This document shows positions 51,928 through 62,667 of a stretch of 64,000 bases of DNA, one piece after another. Source of the stretch: Ruegeria intermedia (lineage in GTDB: Bacteria; Pseudomonadota; Alphaproteobacteria; Rhodobacterales; Rhodobacteraceae). The first letter of the stretch is position 1, and the number at the start of each line of letters is the position of its first letter. Under the pieces are notes generated by a model, which ran no database searches, was not told where the DNA came from, and saw only the letters and a program-made list of their open reading frames with translations. Position numbers and translations under genes: made by a program. The DNA is taken from the NCBI RefSeq assembly GCF_900129345.1, contig NZ_FQVK01000017.1, forward strand, positions 1 through 64,000. Reading direction: 5' to 3'.

Positions 51928-52530
51928 ATGGCCGACATTGACTACTTTTTTGCGACACTGTCGCCCTATTCCTACCTGGCCGGACTGCGGTTGGAGGAAA
52001 TCGCGGCCAGGCACGGCGCCACCATCGCCTACAAGCCGGTCGACATCATTGCGCTGTTCGGGCGCACCGGCGGCGTGCCCCCCAAGGACCGCCACCCGTC
52101 GCGCATCGAATACCGGGCGCAGGAACTGGTGCGTCAGGCCAGGAAGACGGGCTTGCCGTTCAACCTGCAACCTGCACATTGGCCGACCAACGCGGCGCCG
52201 TCCTCATACGCCATCATCGCGGCCATTCAGGATGGGTCGGGTGATGTGGGCAAACTGTGCCATTCCTTTCTGCGCGCCTGCTGGGCCGAGGACAAGGACA
52301 TCGCGCAGGACGACGTGATCCGCGACTGTCTGGCCGGGGCGGGCTTTGATCCGGCGCTGGCCGACAGCGGACTGCTGGTCGGGGCCGAGACCTATGCCGC
52401 CAACCTCGAAGAGGCGGTGGAGCGCGGCGTATTCGGCGCGCCCTTCTACATCACGCAAGACGACCAAAGGTTCTGGGGGCAGGACCGGCTTGAGGATCTG
52501 GACGCGCATCTGGCGACGCTCAAGGCATGA
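51928..52530 (+). CDS. 2-hydroxychromene-2-carboxylate isomerase / DsbA-family (kappa GST-like)
   Basis: 200 residues from ATG 51928, with GGGGGGAG upstream. Thioredoxin fold with inserted helices; the catalytic Ser motif is FFATLSPYSYLAG, and GVFGAPFYI is the cis-Pro region. Such enzymes use glutathione to isomerise aromatic intermediates; the actual substrate here is unknown. It overlaps the next hydrolase gene by ATGA. Confidence 0.8.
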   Translation: MADIDYFFATLSPYSYLAGLRLEEIAARHGATIAYKPVDIIALFGRTGGVPPKDRHPSRIEYRAQELVRQARKTGLPFNLQPAHWPTNAAPSSYAIIAAIQDGSGDVGKLCHSFLRACWAEDKDIAQDDVIRDCLAGAGFDPALADSGLLVGAETYAANLEEAVERGVFGAPFYITQDDQRFWGQDRLEDLDAHLATLKA

Positions 52531-53339
52531 CCGTGGCCAAGGCCGTGCTGCCACCCGTCCATGTCCGCACTCTGGGCGCGGGCGCCCGCAAGGTGCTGGC
52601 GCTGCATTGCTCGATCGCGCATTCCGGTGCCTGGTCCGGTCTGGCCACTGCCTTGGGCGATCAGGCCACGCTGATCGCCCCCGACATGCTGTCACACGGG
52701 CGCAGCCCGGATTGGGACGGGCAGAGGGATTTCTTCGACCTGACCACAGCCCTGTCGCGGGCGCAGCTGAGCGAACCGATGGACGTGATCGGGCACAGTT
52801 TCGGCGCGATGGTCGCGCTGCGGCTGGCCATCGAATACCCTGCACTGGTACGCAGCGCAGCTCTGATTGAACCCGTGTTCTTTGCTGTCGCCCACCAGGA
52901 CGCCCCCGAGCTTGCGGCGCAGCACCTGACCGAGTCTCAGCCCTACCGGGACGCCCTAGCCGAAGGCGACGCGCCCCGGGCCGCCCGTCTGTTCAACCGC
53001 ATGTGGGGCACGACCGACCGTAGCCCGCGCTGGCCGGACCTGCCGGAGCGAACCCGAAATGCGATGATCCGGGGTGTTGGCGTGGTCGGCGCGGTCGAGG
53101 GGCCGCTGTTCCGCGACACCACCGGCCTGCTGGCCCCGACGGCCATGGCGCGGGCGGACATGCCGATCCTGCTGCTGCATGGATCGGCCTCGCACCCGAT
53201 CATGGCCGTGGTCAATGCCGGGCTGCGCGCCCGCCTGCCCATTGCGCGGCAGGGCGTTGTCGAGGGGGCAGGGCACATGCTGCCCATCTCGCACCCGGAT
53301 GAGACGGCCGCGCAGATTGGGGCGTTCTGGCGCGCCTAG
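52527..53339 (+). CDS. Alpha/beta hydrolase
   Basis: 270 residues. Nucleophile elbow GHSFGAM (Ser at about residue 90), oxyanion region HCSIAHSGAW, and the catalytic His in EGAGHMLPISHPDE. The preceding isomerase gene is coupled to it, so they may act in one catabolic route. Its stop shares CTAG with the threonine aldolase gene. Confidence 0.83.
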   Translation: MTVAKAVLPPVHVRTLGAGARKVLALHCSIAHSGAWSGLATALGDQATLIAPDMLSHGRSPDWDGQRDFFDLTTALSRAQLSEPMDVIGHSFGAMVALRLAIEYPALVRSAALIEPVFFAVAHQDAPELAAQHLTESQPYRDALAEGDAPRAARLFNRMWGTTDRSPRWPDLPERTRNAMIRGVGVVGAVEGPLFRDTTGLLAPTAMARADMPILLLHGSASHPIMAVVNAGLRARLPIARQGVVEGAGHMLPISHPDETAAQIGAFWRA

Positions 53340-54370
53340 AGCAGGGCCAGGAAGCGGTCGACTTCCTCGGTCGGAGTCGACCAGTCACAGACCAACCGGC
53401 AGGCCAGCATCTCGTCCTCGTCCGGGCCATCCAGCGGGTCGCCCCACAGGTGATAGACCGCACCGGCCGCGTGCAGCCGCTTATGCAGGCTGCGGGGAAA
53501 GCTGGCAAAGATGATATTGGCCTGGGGCTCATGCAGGAACTGCGCCCCGGCAGCCCGCAGCCCATCGGCCAGACGCGCGCAATTGGCGTTGGCCTGACGG
53601 GCCGAACGCAGCCACAGATCATCGCGCAGATAGGCCGCCATCTGGGCGGACAGGTACCGGTGCTTTGAAAACAGATGCGCCCCGCGCTTGCGGCGCAACT
53701 CGAACTCCCAGGCCTTGCTTTCATCGAAGAAGATCACCGCTTCGACCCCCATCAGCCCGTTCTTGGTGCCGCCAAAACTGACCGCATCCAAGCCCGCCTT
53801 CCACGTCATCTCGGCCGGGGAACAATTCAGCGCGACCAGCGCATTGGTGAACCGCGCGCCATCCATGTGGACGGGCAGGCCGAACGCCTTGGCGACCCCG
53901 CACAGTGCCTGCAGTTCGGCCAGCGAATAGACCGAGCCCCGCTCGGTCACCTGCGTGATCGACACCGGACCGCGTTGTGGCCCATGCACGCCGCGGGTCT
54001 CTTCAGCGGCGATGGTACGGCGCAGTGCATCCGGCTGCATCTTGTCGCCACCGGGAACCAGCGTCAGCTTGGCGCCGGTGTAGAATTCGGGCGCGTTGCA
54101 CTCGTCCTCGTGAATATGCGCGACGGGCGAGCAGAATATGGTCTCCCACGGCTGCGACAGGGTTGCCAGAGCCAGCGAGTTTGCCGCCGTTCCGGTCGCC
54201 ACCAGATAGACCGCCGCTCCGGGCGCCTCGAATATGCCCCGGATCCGGTCGCGCACTTCGTTCATCAGGTCATCGGCGCCATAGGCCATCTGATAGCCCT
54301 GATTGGCCTCGGCCAGCGCGGTCAGAACCTCGGGGTGAACGGGCCCGGAATTGTCAGAGGCGAAATGCAT
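53336..54370 (-). CDS. ltaE: Low-specificity L-threonine aldolase family (beta-eliminating lyase)
   Basis: 344 residues from ATG 54370 with GAGGAG upstream; N-terminus MHFASDNSGPVHPEVL. PLP lysine in FGGTKNGLMG, and MDGARFTNALVAL before it. It cleaves threonine or allo-threonine to glycine and acetaldehyde. Translationally linked to the YcgN gene (TGATG). Confidence 0.88.
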   Translation of the reverse strand: MHFASDNSGPVHPEVLTALAEANQGYQMAYGADDLMNEVRDRIRGIFEAPGAAVYLVATGTAANSLALATLSQPWETIFCSPVAHIHEDECNAPEFYTGAKLTLVPGGDKMQPDALRRTIAAEETRGVHGPQRGPVSITQVTERGSVYSLAELQALCGVAKAFGLPVHMDGARFTNALVALNCSPAEMTWKAGLDAVSFGGTKNGLMGVEAVIFFDESKAWEFELRRKRGAHLFSKHRYLSAQMAAYLRDDLWLRSARQANANCARLADGLRAAGAQFLHEPQANIIFASFPRSLHKRLHAAGAVYHLWGDPLDGPDEDEMLACRLVCDWSTPTEEVDRFLALL

Positions 54371-54843
54371 CAGGTTGGCTCCTCGATAATGTGATCTTCC
54401 CACTCTTCCTCGGGGGTCTCGAATTCGGAAACGGTAAGCCCCTGAACCGAAACGCCGGCGGCGTGGACGCTGTCGGGCGACCCTGACAACAACGGGTGCC
54501 AATCGTACAGGGGCTTGCTTTCCCACAACAGACGGTAGGCGCAGGTCTGCGGCAACCAGTAGGCGTGTTCGTGAATGTTGTCCGGGCGCATGACGATGCA
54601 TTCCGGCACGAACTGGTGGCGGATGTCATACTGGGTGCAGCGGCAGGTCGCGTCATCCAGCAGCCGGCAGGCGACACGGGTCAGGGCAACCTCGCCACTG
54701 TCCTCGTCTTCCAGCTTGTTCAGGCAGCATTTGCCGCAGCCGTCGCACAGGGCTTCCCATTCGCGCGGGTTCATCTTCTGCAATGGCTTGCGCTCCCAGA
54801 AACGCGGGGCCAACCCGGCGCGGTCGATCGGATCCTTGCTCAT
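54370..54843 (-). CDS. YcgN family cysteine cluster protein (UPF0260)
   Basis: 157 residues with the Cys cluster CDGCGKCCLNKLED, further Cys in RVACRLLDDATCRCTQY and VPECIVM, a possible iron-sulfur or zinc site. Function unknown. Overlaps both ribF (ATGA) and the aldolase gene. Confidence 0.85.
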   Translation of the reverse strand: MSKDPIDRAGLAPRFWERKPLQKMNPREWEALCDGCGKCCLNKLEDEDSGEVALTRVACRLLDDATCRCTQYDIRHQFVPECIVMRPDNIHEHAYWLPQTCAYRLLWESKPLYDWHPLLSGSPDSVHAAGVSVQGLTVSEFETPEEEWEDHIIEEPT

Positions 54844-55772
54844 GTCGCGGCCAGGATCTTGCGCGCGCTATCGCAGTCTTCGGTCATCTGGGCGATCAGA
54901 GCATCGAGGCCGTCAAAGGTCATCTCGGGGCGCAGGAATTCGACCAGGCCCACCGAGAGGGTCGCGCCGTAAAGATCGCCTGAGAAGTCGAACAGGAAGG
55001 TTTCGATATTCGGCACCTCGCCATGGAACATCGGCCGCACCCCGACCGAGGCCGCACCGTGATAGCTGCCGGCATGCGGGCCATCCAGCACGTCGACCAG
55101 AACCGCGTAGACGCCGAATTTCGGCGGGTGGATCCCTTCGATCGACATATTGGCCGTGGGAAAGCCCAATTCGCGGCCGCGCTGTTCGCCGCCGATCACC
55201 TCGCCCTCGATCCGGTGCCAGTGGCCCAGCATGGCCGCCGCGTCCCGTGGGCGGCCGTCGCTCAGGGCTTGCCGGATCGCGGTGGACGAGACCACATGAT
55301 CGGATTGCTGCATCAATGGGGCGATGGTGACGCCGAACCCCATCTGCTGGCCGAACTGCACCATGTCCTGCGCAGTGCCGCTGCGGCCCTTGCCGAAACA
55401 GAAATCGGCCCCGATCACGACATGGGCCAGACCCAAACCTTTGCAGATCACGTTGCGGGCGAATTCCTCGGGCGTCAGCCCGGCAAGCGCGGCGTTGAAC
55501 GGCAGTTCGTACAGTTTCTGCACGCCCAGCTTCTCCAGCCGATGCGCGCGCGCATTGCCGCGCATCAGACGAAAGGGCGGGGCATCGGGGGCGAAATATT
55601 CGCGCGGGTGTGGCTCGAAGGTCAGAACGCCCAAGGGCGCATCGGGACATGCCTTCCGGGCCAGATCGATCACCGACTGGTGGCCAATATGAACGCCATC
55701 GAAATTCCCGATCGCGGCGCTGGCGCCGCGGTCCTCTGGATCGACATACTTGTAGTCCCGGATGATCTGCAT
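54840..55772 (-). CDS. ribF: Bifunctional riboflavin kinase / FAD synthetase
   Basis: 310 residues. N-terminal FAD synthetase with AAIGNFDGVHIGHQSV and FCFGKGRSGTA; C-terminal flavokinase with GRELGFPTANM. It converts riboflavin to FMN and FAD in the cytoplasm. First gene of the ribF-ycgN-ltaE operon. Confidence 0.95.
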   Translation of the reverse strand: MQIIRDYKYVDPEDRGASAAIGNFDGVHIGHQSVIDLARKACPDAPLGVLTFEPHPREYFAPDAPPFRLMRGNARAHRLEKLGVQKLYELPFNAALAGLTPEEFARNVICKGLGLAHVVIGADFCFGKGRSGTAQDMVQFGQQMGFGVTIAPLMQQSDHVVSSTAIRQALSDGRPRDAAAMLGHWHRIEGEVIGGEQRGRELGFPTANMSIEGIHPPKFGVYAVLVDVLDGPHAGSYHGAASVGVRPMFHGEVPNIETFLFDFSGDLYGATLSVGLVEFLRPEMTFDGLDALIAQMTEDCDSARKILAAT

Positions 55773-55852
55773 GTGGCTTGCCTAGCGGGACTGCCCCCCG
55801 GGTTCAAGCGGCAGTTCCCAGGCGGGGCTTGGCTGGCCGATAAAACCTGCCG

Positions 55853-56296
55853 TCAGTCGAACTTGCGCGAGGGGGCCAGAACCATGGCCTCGCCCACCAG
55901 AACCTTCTTGCCATCGACCGAGCAATGGCAATCCAGCTTGACCCGGCGCTTGGCAAAGTCGATGTCGATCACCTTGACCTCTGCATAGACCATGTCACCG
56001 GGGCGGACCGGCGCCAGGAACTTCAGCGACTGACCCATGTAGACCGTCCCATGGCCCGGAAGCTGTTCGCCGATCACAGCCGAGATCAGACCAGCTGTCA
56101 GCATCCCGTGGGCGATGCGCCCCTCGAAAATCGTATCGCGGGCATAGTCGTCATCCAGATGCACCGGATTCCGGTCGGTCGAGACCTGGGCGAACATCTC
56201 GATGTCTTCATCCGTCACCACTTTGCGCAGGTGCCGGGTCATGCCCATTTCGATGTCTTCGATACAGATCGTTCCGCGCGGAAGATTGTCCAACAT
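55853..56296 (-). CDS. MaoC-like (R)-specific enoyl-CoA hydratase family protein
   Basis: 147 residues from ATG 56296, chosen for its GAGG site; an upstream in-frame ATG lacks one. Hot-dog fold with the hydratase motif DRNPVHLDDDYARDTIFEG and RIAHGMLTAGLISA (catalytic Asp/His). It hydrates enoyl-CoA in fatty-acid or polyhydroxyalkanoate metabolism. Confidence 0.87.
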   Translation of the reverse strand: MLDNLPRGTICIEDIEMGMTRHLRKVVTDEDIEMFAQVSTDRNPVHLDDDYARDTIFEGRIAHGMLTAGLISAVIGEQLPGHGTVYMGQSLKFLAPVRPGDMVYAEVKVIDIDFAKRRVKLDCHCSVDGKKVLVGEAMVLAPSRKFD

Positions 56297-56397
56297 GTCG
56301 CCCTCACTTTGCATTGGCTGGGCAACAAAAAATCACCGACAGCCACAAGTTGGCAACTTTATTACTTCGCAGTTGCAGAAAATCAAGCTTTTTCTGA

Positions 56398-57273
56398 CTA
56401 TCTCAGGCGGCCGATCGTGTAAGTCGGGTTGATTTTTTCTTTTTCAATGTAGTCATTTAGCGCATCGTGGTCTGGTTGATGGGTTGTTTTTGTTTCCGCC
56501 GCCGCCAGCCCGCCGCTGATGAAAAGGGAATCAATGCCCTCACCCATGGCGCCCGCGATATCGGTATGCGGCCCGTCGCCGATCGCCAGGATCTCGTCGT
56601 CTGATATGTCCACTCCGAGCGCGCGAAGGCGGCGCCGTGCCAGATCGTAGATTGGCGGATGCGGTTTGCCGAAATAAAGGCTTTCGCCACCCATTTCGGT
56701 ATAAAGCTTGGCCAGCGCACCGGCGCACCATTCCCGCACCTCACCCCGGTCGACGACGATGTCGGGGTTGGCGCACAACAGCTTCAGGCCTTTCTGCTTG
56801 GCATACAGGAAGTCCGGGCGGTTCACGGCCGGGTCGGCCATCGGATCGAACGGTCCGCAGCAGACGATCCCCTCGGCCTCGTCCAGCGGCACACGTTCGA
56901 TGTGGATCGGGTGGTCCAGAATTTTCAGCGGCTCGAAAAAGCCCGCGTCCCGGTCCCATTCGCCCATGAAATAGACTTTTTCGCCAACCGCACCGCGAAA
57001 CATTGCCGAGCGCGCGGAATCGCCGCTGGTCGCGATCGTGTCGTACGCATCCGAAGGAACGTTGAAGTGTTTCAATTGCTCGGCGACGCCGGCTCGTGGT
57101 TTCGGTGAATTGGTCACCAAAACCACCCTTCCCCCATTGCCGCGGTAGGCTTTCAACGCGTCGACGGCCTCGGGGAAGGCGGTGATGCCATTGTGCACGC
57201 ATCCCCACAGGTCCACAAAAAGGGCTTTGTAGCGGTCGGATACCGCGTCGAGAGCGGGGATGATCTGGGTCAT
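56398..57273 (-). CDS. TIGR01459 family HAD class IIA hydrolase
   Basis: 291 residues. Motif I is VDLWGCVHNG: the nucleophile Asp is kept but the second Asp of the usual DxD is Trp, which is normal for this subfamily. VLVTNSPKPR is motif II and AIGDGPHTDIAGA motif IV. Substrate unknown; NagD-like sugar-phosphate phosphatases are relatives. Confidence 0.85.
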   Translation of the reverse strand: MTQIIPALDAVSDRYKALFVDLWGCVHNGITAFPEAVDALKAYRGNGGRVVLVTNSPKPRAGVAEQLKHFNVPSDAYDTIATSGDSARSAMFRGAVGEKVYFMGEWDRDAGFFEPLKILDHPIHIERVPLDEAEGIVCCGPFDPMADPAVNRPDFLYAKQKGLKLLCANPDIVVDRGEVREWCAGALAKLYTEMGGESLYFGKPHPPIYDLARRRLRALGVDISDDEILAIGDGPHTDIAGAMGEGIDSLFISGGLAAAETKTTHQPDHDALNDYIEKEKINPTYTIGRLR

Positions 57274-57342
57274 GATTGTCTCTTTTGGCTTGGGCCTCGC
57301 ATCAACCCAAGCCTATGGCAGAGCCGGACCGAATTTGCCAGA

Positions 57343-57402
57343 GGGGGCTCTGCCCCCGCCGCCTTGGGGCGGCTCCCCCGGGATATTTGCTGCCAGATGA
57401 AG
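57343..57402 (+). repeat. Dispersed intergenic repeat, copy 2
   Basis: Two hairpins (GGGGGC-TCT-GCCCCC at 57343-57357; GCCGCC-TTGG-GGCGGC at 57358-57373) followed by the box at 57375-57402, 25 of 28 bases identical to copy 1 (2297-2324). Confidence 0.75.
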
Positions 57403-57416
57403 GGCGACACCTCAGG

Positions 57417-57460
57417 TTCATCTGGCCCAAAATATCCCGGAGCGCGAGGCAGAGCCTCGC
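57417..57460 (-). repeat. Dispersed intergenic repeat, copy 3 (inverted)
   Basis: The box in reverse orientation (57417-57440, 22 of 24 identical to copy 1), followed by hairpin GCGAGGC-AGA-GCCTCGC (57444-57460). With copy 2 it forms a long inverted repeat whose inner arms are CCAGATGAA and TTCATCTGG, 15 bases apart. Confidence 0.72.
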
Positions 57461-57463
57461 AAA

Positions 57464-57490
57464 TGAAATGGCACCCGCATAGCGGGTGCC
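57464..57490 (-). terminator. ppaC terminator
   Basis: A 9-bp perfect stem GGCACCCGC / GCGGGTGCC with loop TAT on the minus strand, followed by ATTTCATTT, 21 bases after the ppaC stop. Confidence 0.7.
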
Positions 57491-57511
57491 GATCCTTGTG
57501 TTTCGGCGAAG

Positions 57512-58432
57512 TCAGACCTTCAGGTTCGGAATGATCTGTTTCTTGCGGCTCATGATTCCCGGCAGAACGACGGTGTCGCCGTCAACCGAGGCGCCAAAGC
57601 TCTTCTCGGCGACGGATTTGACCAAGTCGTTGGGCACCAGCAGGGTGGCCTCTTCATTCAGGATGTCAACGACGAAGAGCAGAACCTGGTCCACGCCATC
57701 TTCCTCGGCCACTTTGACCATCGACTGGGCGAGGCTGTCCTTGCGGTCCAGCACCACGCTCGGCGCGGTGGTTTCCAGAACGGAGACACGGAATTTTGTG
57801 CCGTCGACCTCGTATTCCTTGCTGTCCATGCGGATCAGTTCGGCGTCCGAGAAAGACGATACGTCGGACTTGGCCGCAAACATATCGGCAGCATAGGCCG
57901 AGATGTCCAGACCCAGATCGGCAGCCAGCTTCTCGGCCACTTCGCGGTCATGCGCGGTGGTTGTGGGCGAGCGGAACTCGAGCGTGTCCGACAGGATGCA
58001 GGTCAGGGCCGCGCCCTTGACGGCGTCGGGCATCCTGGCGGCATCGTCGCCCATCAGGTCGAACATGATGGTTGCGGTGCAGGCCAGCGGGCGCACGGTG
58101 ATGTCGATCGGGCCTTTGGTTTCCAACCCGCCGACCAGCTTGTGGTGGTCGATGATGGCGCGGATGTCGGCATTGTTGATGTTGGCCGGCAACTCGGCCG
58201 GGTTGTTGGTGTCGACGATGACGACCGGAGCATCGGTCTCGACATCCGCGATGATGCGCGGCTTGGGCAGGTCCCAGCGCTGCAGCATGAAGGCGGCCTC
58301 GGTGTTGGGTTCGCCCAGCAGGACGGCCTCGGCCTTTTCGCCTTTGACTTCGTTGAGATACCAGGCCCACAGGATCGGAGATCCGGTCGAGTCGGTGTCG
58401 GGGGATTTATGGCCAAATACTTGGATGGTCAT
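57512..58432 (-). CDS. ppaC: Manganese-dependent inorganic pyrophosphatase (DHH family)
   Basis: 306 residues from ATG 58432 (MTIQVFGHKSPDTDSTGSP; AGGA upstream). DHH-family metal motifs GHKSPDTDST, VDTNNPAEL and IIDHHKLVGG, and a C-terminal DHHA2 domain with SRKKQIIP. It hydrolyses pyrophosphate in the cytoplasm, pulling biosynthetic reactions forward. Confidence 0.93.
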   Translation of the reverse strand: MTIQVFGHKSPDTDSTGSPILWAWYLNEVKGEKAEAVLLGEPNTEAAFMLQRWDLPKPRIIADVETDAPVVIVDTNNPAELPANINNADIRAIIDHHKLVGGLETKGPIDITVRPLACTATIMFDLMGDDAARMPDAVKGAALTCILSDTLEFRSPTTTAHDREVAEKLAADLGLDISAYAADMFAAKSDVSSFSDAELIRMDSKEYEVDGTKFRVSVLETTAPSVVLDRKDSLAQSMVKVAEEDGVDQVLLFVVDILNEEATLLVPNDLVKSVAEKSFGASVDGDTVVLPGIMSRKKQIIPNLKV

Positions 58433-58541
58433 TTTGGATTCCTGATGCTGGATGATTGCGCGCCTTATAGAAGGCGGCGCGGGCCTTGTCACCCGGCAGA
58501 AAAGGGCCTGCGACCGATGGTCTGACGCCCGCCGCGCCCGA

Positions 58542-59522
58542 TCAGAACGGTGCTCGGGTCAGGCTGAACCCGGCGAGTAAGAGTTGGTTCAGCAGACCGT
58601 GTCGCCCGGGCAGGTGTCCGGCACCAACCGCGACCACGGCGGTCTGGCTGTCAAGCGCCAGAAGCTTTTGCATCCAGTTGGCATTGCGCTGGACCAGCAT
58701 CTGGTCTTCGAAGCCGGCCCATTCGCGGGCAAACACCTCGGGCGGCAGCCCCGAAGCATCGCGCCCCAATATTTTCGCCAGTTGCAGGATTTCGGCGTGT
58801 TTCTCCTCGATATACGCGTTGGCCATCGTCGCCATTTGGTCGTCTTCGGCCTGCAATGCATCGGCCATGCGAACCAGAGACTGCACCTGGTCTTCCAGGG
58901 GGTGGCTCTGGAAGATTGCGCTCAGGTCCTCGATCCGTTCCAGGGAGTGTTGCGGGATCCCTTCCGCCTGCGCCAGTTCGGCGAGGCGCGCGTCCATACC
59001 GTAGTCGGCGTCAGGCATCTGCAGCATGCAAGGCGGCATGCCCAGCAACATCGACAGGAACCAGGGCTGCATCTTGGCGGCCATCCATCCGGGTATGCCG
59101 CGCGCGGCAAGAGTGGCCGAGATCCGGGCCCAGTCGGCTTCGCTCATCATCTCGATCAGCGTGGGGCCGGAGGTGATGAGAACCGGGCTGAAATCCGTCG
59201 CCAGGGTCTTTTCAAATTCGGCCATGTCGGATTGGGTGATCTCGAAATAGAATGCGTCGGCCCGGCTCAGCGTCGGGGTCAGCCGCTCGACGATCGGGCC
59301 CATGCGTGGGTCGTTGATGTGGAGTGTGCCAATCAGGTGCAGAACCGTGTCCCCCTTGCGCGCGATCCAATGGTTGCCTTCGGGAAAAGGCGTCCGGCTG
59401 ACGGCGGCCTCCAGTTCGGCGCGCGTTTCAGGCGCCATGTCCAGCCGCAGATCGCGCCCGTCGCAGGCGGTGTGGCCCACGACGGGGGACAACAGAAACA
59501 GTGCAAACAGGAGTAGGCGCAT
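58542..59522 (-). CDS. TraB/GumN family protein
   Basis: 326 residues with a signal peptide (MRLLLFALFLLSPVVGH). The family's HLIGTLHINDPRMGP motif follows, with RNANWMQKLL and VAVGAGHLPGRHGLLNQL near the C-terminus (Tiki-like putative metalloprotease fold). Periplasmic; substrate unknown. Confidence 0.83.
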   Translation of the reverse strand: MRLLLFALFLLSPVVGHTACDGRDLRLDMAPETRAELEAAVSRTPFPEGNHWIARKGDTVLHLIGTLHINDPRMGPIVERLTPTLSRADAFYFEITQSDMAEFEKTLATDFSPVLITSGPTLIEMMSEADWARISATLAARGIPGWMAAKMQPWFLSMLLGMPPCMLQMPDADYGMDARLAELAQAEGIPQHSLERIEDLSAIFQSHPLEDQVQSLVRMADALQAEDDQMATMANAYIEEKHAEILQLAKILGRDASGLPPEVFAREWAGFEDQMLVQRNANWMQKLLALDSQTAVVAVGAGHLPGRHGLLNQLLLAGFSLTRAPF

Positions 59523-59627
59523 GGAACAATCCGATTGCTGGAAATCTCGCCCTTCCTTAGACCCCGCGCATGTGCTGCGCGCAACCCATCCGCTGGCATT
59601 TCGCGAAATTCACCGTAGCATGATCGC

Positions 59628-60302
59628 ATGAACCGCGAGCAGGACCTCTATCCCCCGATCAAGGCTCTGTTGGAGCGCCAGGGCTATGCCGTCAAGGGCG
59701 AAGTCGGCGCGGCCGACATCGTCGCCGTCCGGGGCGCCGAGGCCCCCGTCATCGTCGAATTGAAGCTGCGATTCTCGCTGGCGTTGTTTCACCAGGCGGT
59801 GGCGCGGCAGAAGATCACCGATCATGTCTATGTCGCCGTTTGCAAGCCCACAGGCCGGACGGCGCGGCGTGCGCTGCGGGACAATCTGTCCCTGTGCCGC
59901 CGGCTGGGGTTGGGTCTGATGACCGTCCGCAGCGACGGTGCGGTTGATGTCCATTGTGACCCAGGGCCTTATGTTCCACGCAAGGCCAAGGGCAGGGCCG
60001 TCCGCCTGCTGCGCGAATTCGACCGGCTGCAGGGCGATCCGAATGCCGGGGGCGCCACTCGCCATGGCATCGTGACGGCTTATCGCCAAGACGCATTGAA
60101 ATGCGCCGCCCATCTGGCCGAACACGGTGCCACCAAGGGCGCCGAGGTGGCCCGCGCCGCGCAGGTGCCCCACGCCACGCGTCTGATGCGCGACAACCAC
60201 TATGGTTGGTTCGAAAGGGTCGAAAAGGGCATCTATGCCTTGTCGGCAGCGGGGCAGGTCGGATTGAAACATTGGGCCTGCAGCTGGGAACAGGATAACT
60301 GA
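59628..60302 (+). CDS. DUF2161 family protein (PDDEXK-like fold)
   Basis: 224 residues. N-terminal nuclease-like segments: LLERQGYAVKGEVGAADIVA and VIVELKLRFSLALFHQAVAR, matching a PD-(D/E)xK core (Asp, ELK). C-terminal half resembles a winged helix. Often annotated as a phosphodiesterase, but no activity is proven. A weak GGCC hairpin plus TTTTTT follows (60307-60332). Confidence 0.72.
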   Translation: MNREQDLYPPIKALLERQGYAVKGEVGAADIVAVRGAEAPVIVELKLRFSLALFHQAVARQKITDHVYVAVCKPTGRTARRALRDNLSLCRRLGLGLMTVRSDGAVDVHCDPGPYVPRKAKGRAVRLLREFDRLQGDPNAGGATRHGIVTAYRQDALKCAAHLAEHGATKGAEVARAAQVPHATRLMRDNHYGWFERVEKGIYALSAAGQVGLKHWACSWEQDN

Positions 60303-60342
60303 TCCGGGCCGGGCGCGGGGCCAAATTTTTTCATCGGGATTG

Positions 60343-60371
60343 TTGACAGCTTCCGGGCGACCGTCTAGCTA
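60343..60371 (+). promoter_or_regulatory. groESL promoter
   Basis: TTGACA (60343-60348), 17-base spacer, TAGCTA (60366-60371). The CIRCE element begins about 8 bases downstream, across the expected start point. Confidence 0.65.
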
Positions 60372-60378
60372 TACGCCG

Positions 60379-60405
60379 TTGGCACTCGCCGGGGGTGAGT
60401 GCTAA
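60379..60405 (+). promoter_or_regulatory. CIRCE element (HrcA operator)
   Basis: TTGGCACTC-N9-GAGTGCTAA, one base from the consensus TTAGCACTC-N9-GAGTGCTAA. HrcA binds it to repress chaperonin genes when unfolded protein is absent. A second hairpin, CCTCGCGG / CCGCGAGG with a 2-base loop (60408-60425), follows in the leader. Confidence 0.93.
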
Positions 60406-60464
60406 TGCCTCGCGGAGCCGCGAGGAGGGGATTAACGAACTTTGAGCCTCAAGGAGCTGCAAAG

Positions 60465-60776
60465 ATGGCATTCAAACCACTTCATGACCGGGTGCTGGTG
60501 CGCCGCGTGGAAAGCGAAGAGAAGACCGCCGGCGGTCTGATCATTCCCGACAGTGCAAAAGAAAAGCCCAGCGAAGGTATTGTCGTTGCTTGTGGCGAAG
60601 GCGCCCGCAAGGACAGCGGCGAGCTGATCCCGATGGCTGTGTCCGAGGGTGACAAGATCCTGTTCGGCAAATGGTCGGGCACCGAAGTCACCATCGACGG
60701 TGAAGAGCTGCTCATCATGAAAGAGAGCGACATTCTGGGCATTGTCGAGGCGTCGTCCGCCGCGAAGGCCGCCTGA
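60465..60776 (+). CDS. groES: Co-chaperonin GroES
   Basis: 103 residues from ATG 60465 (AAGGAG 8 bases upstream). [19 protein letters not shown], mobile loop [19 protein letters not shown]. Heptameric lid for GroEL. 51 bases separate it from groEL. Confidence 0.97.
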   Translation: MAFKPLHDRVLVRRVESEEKTAGGLIIPDSAKEKPSEGIVVACGEGARKDSGELIPMAVSEGDKILFGKWSGTEVTIDGEELLIMKESDILGIVEASSAAKAA

Positions 60777-60794
60777 ACGCCTCGGATCATCTGA

Positions 60795-62471
<1,677 letters not shown>

Positions 62472-62533
62472 GCAATCGAATTCGCCCCGGCGAATTCGAC
62501 CTCCCGATCAGGGAGCATCTGCTGAAGATGTTG

Positions 62534-62564
62534 CGGGGTCGCCTTCGGGCGGCCCCGTTTTTTT
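62534..62564 (+). terminator. groESL terminator
   Basis: Stem CGGGGTCGCC / GGCGGCCCCG (one wobble pair), loop TTCG, then seven T residues. Confidence 0.93.
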
Positions 62565-62667
62565 CATTGCCCTCCGGGTCGGTGCAGCTTGGACATTCTC
62601 GAAAAAAGTGAAGCCAACCGCACCGGAACGGGGTGATCCACGGCATCCAAGCAGCTAAGGGTGGGGG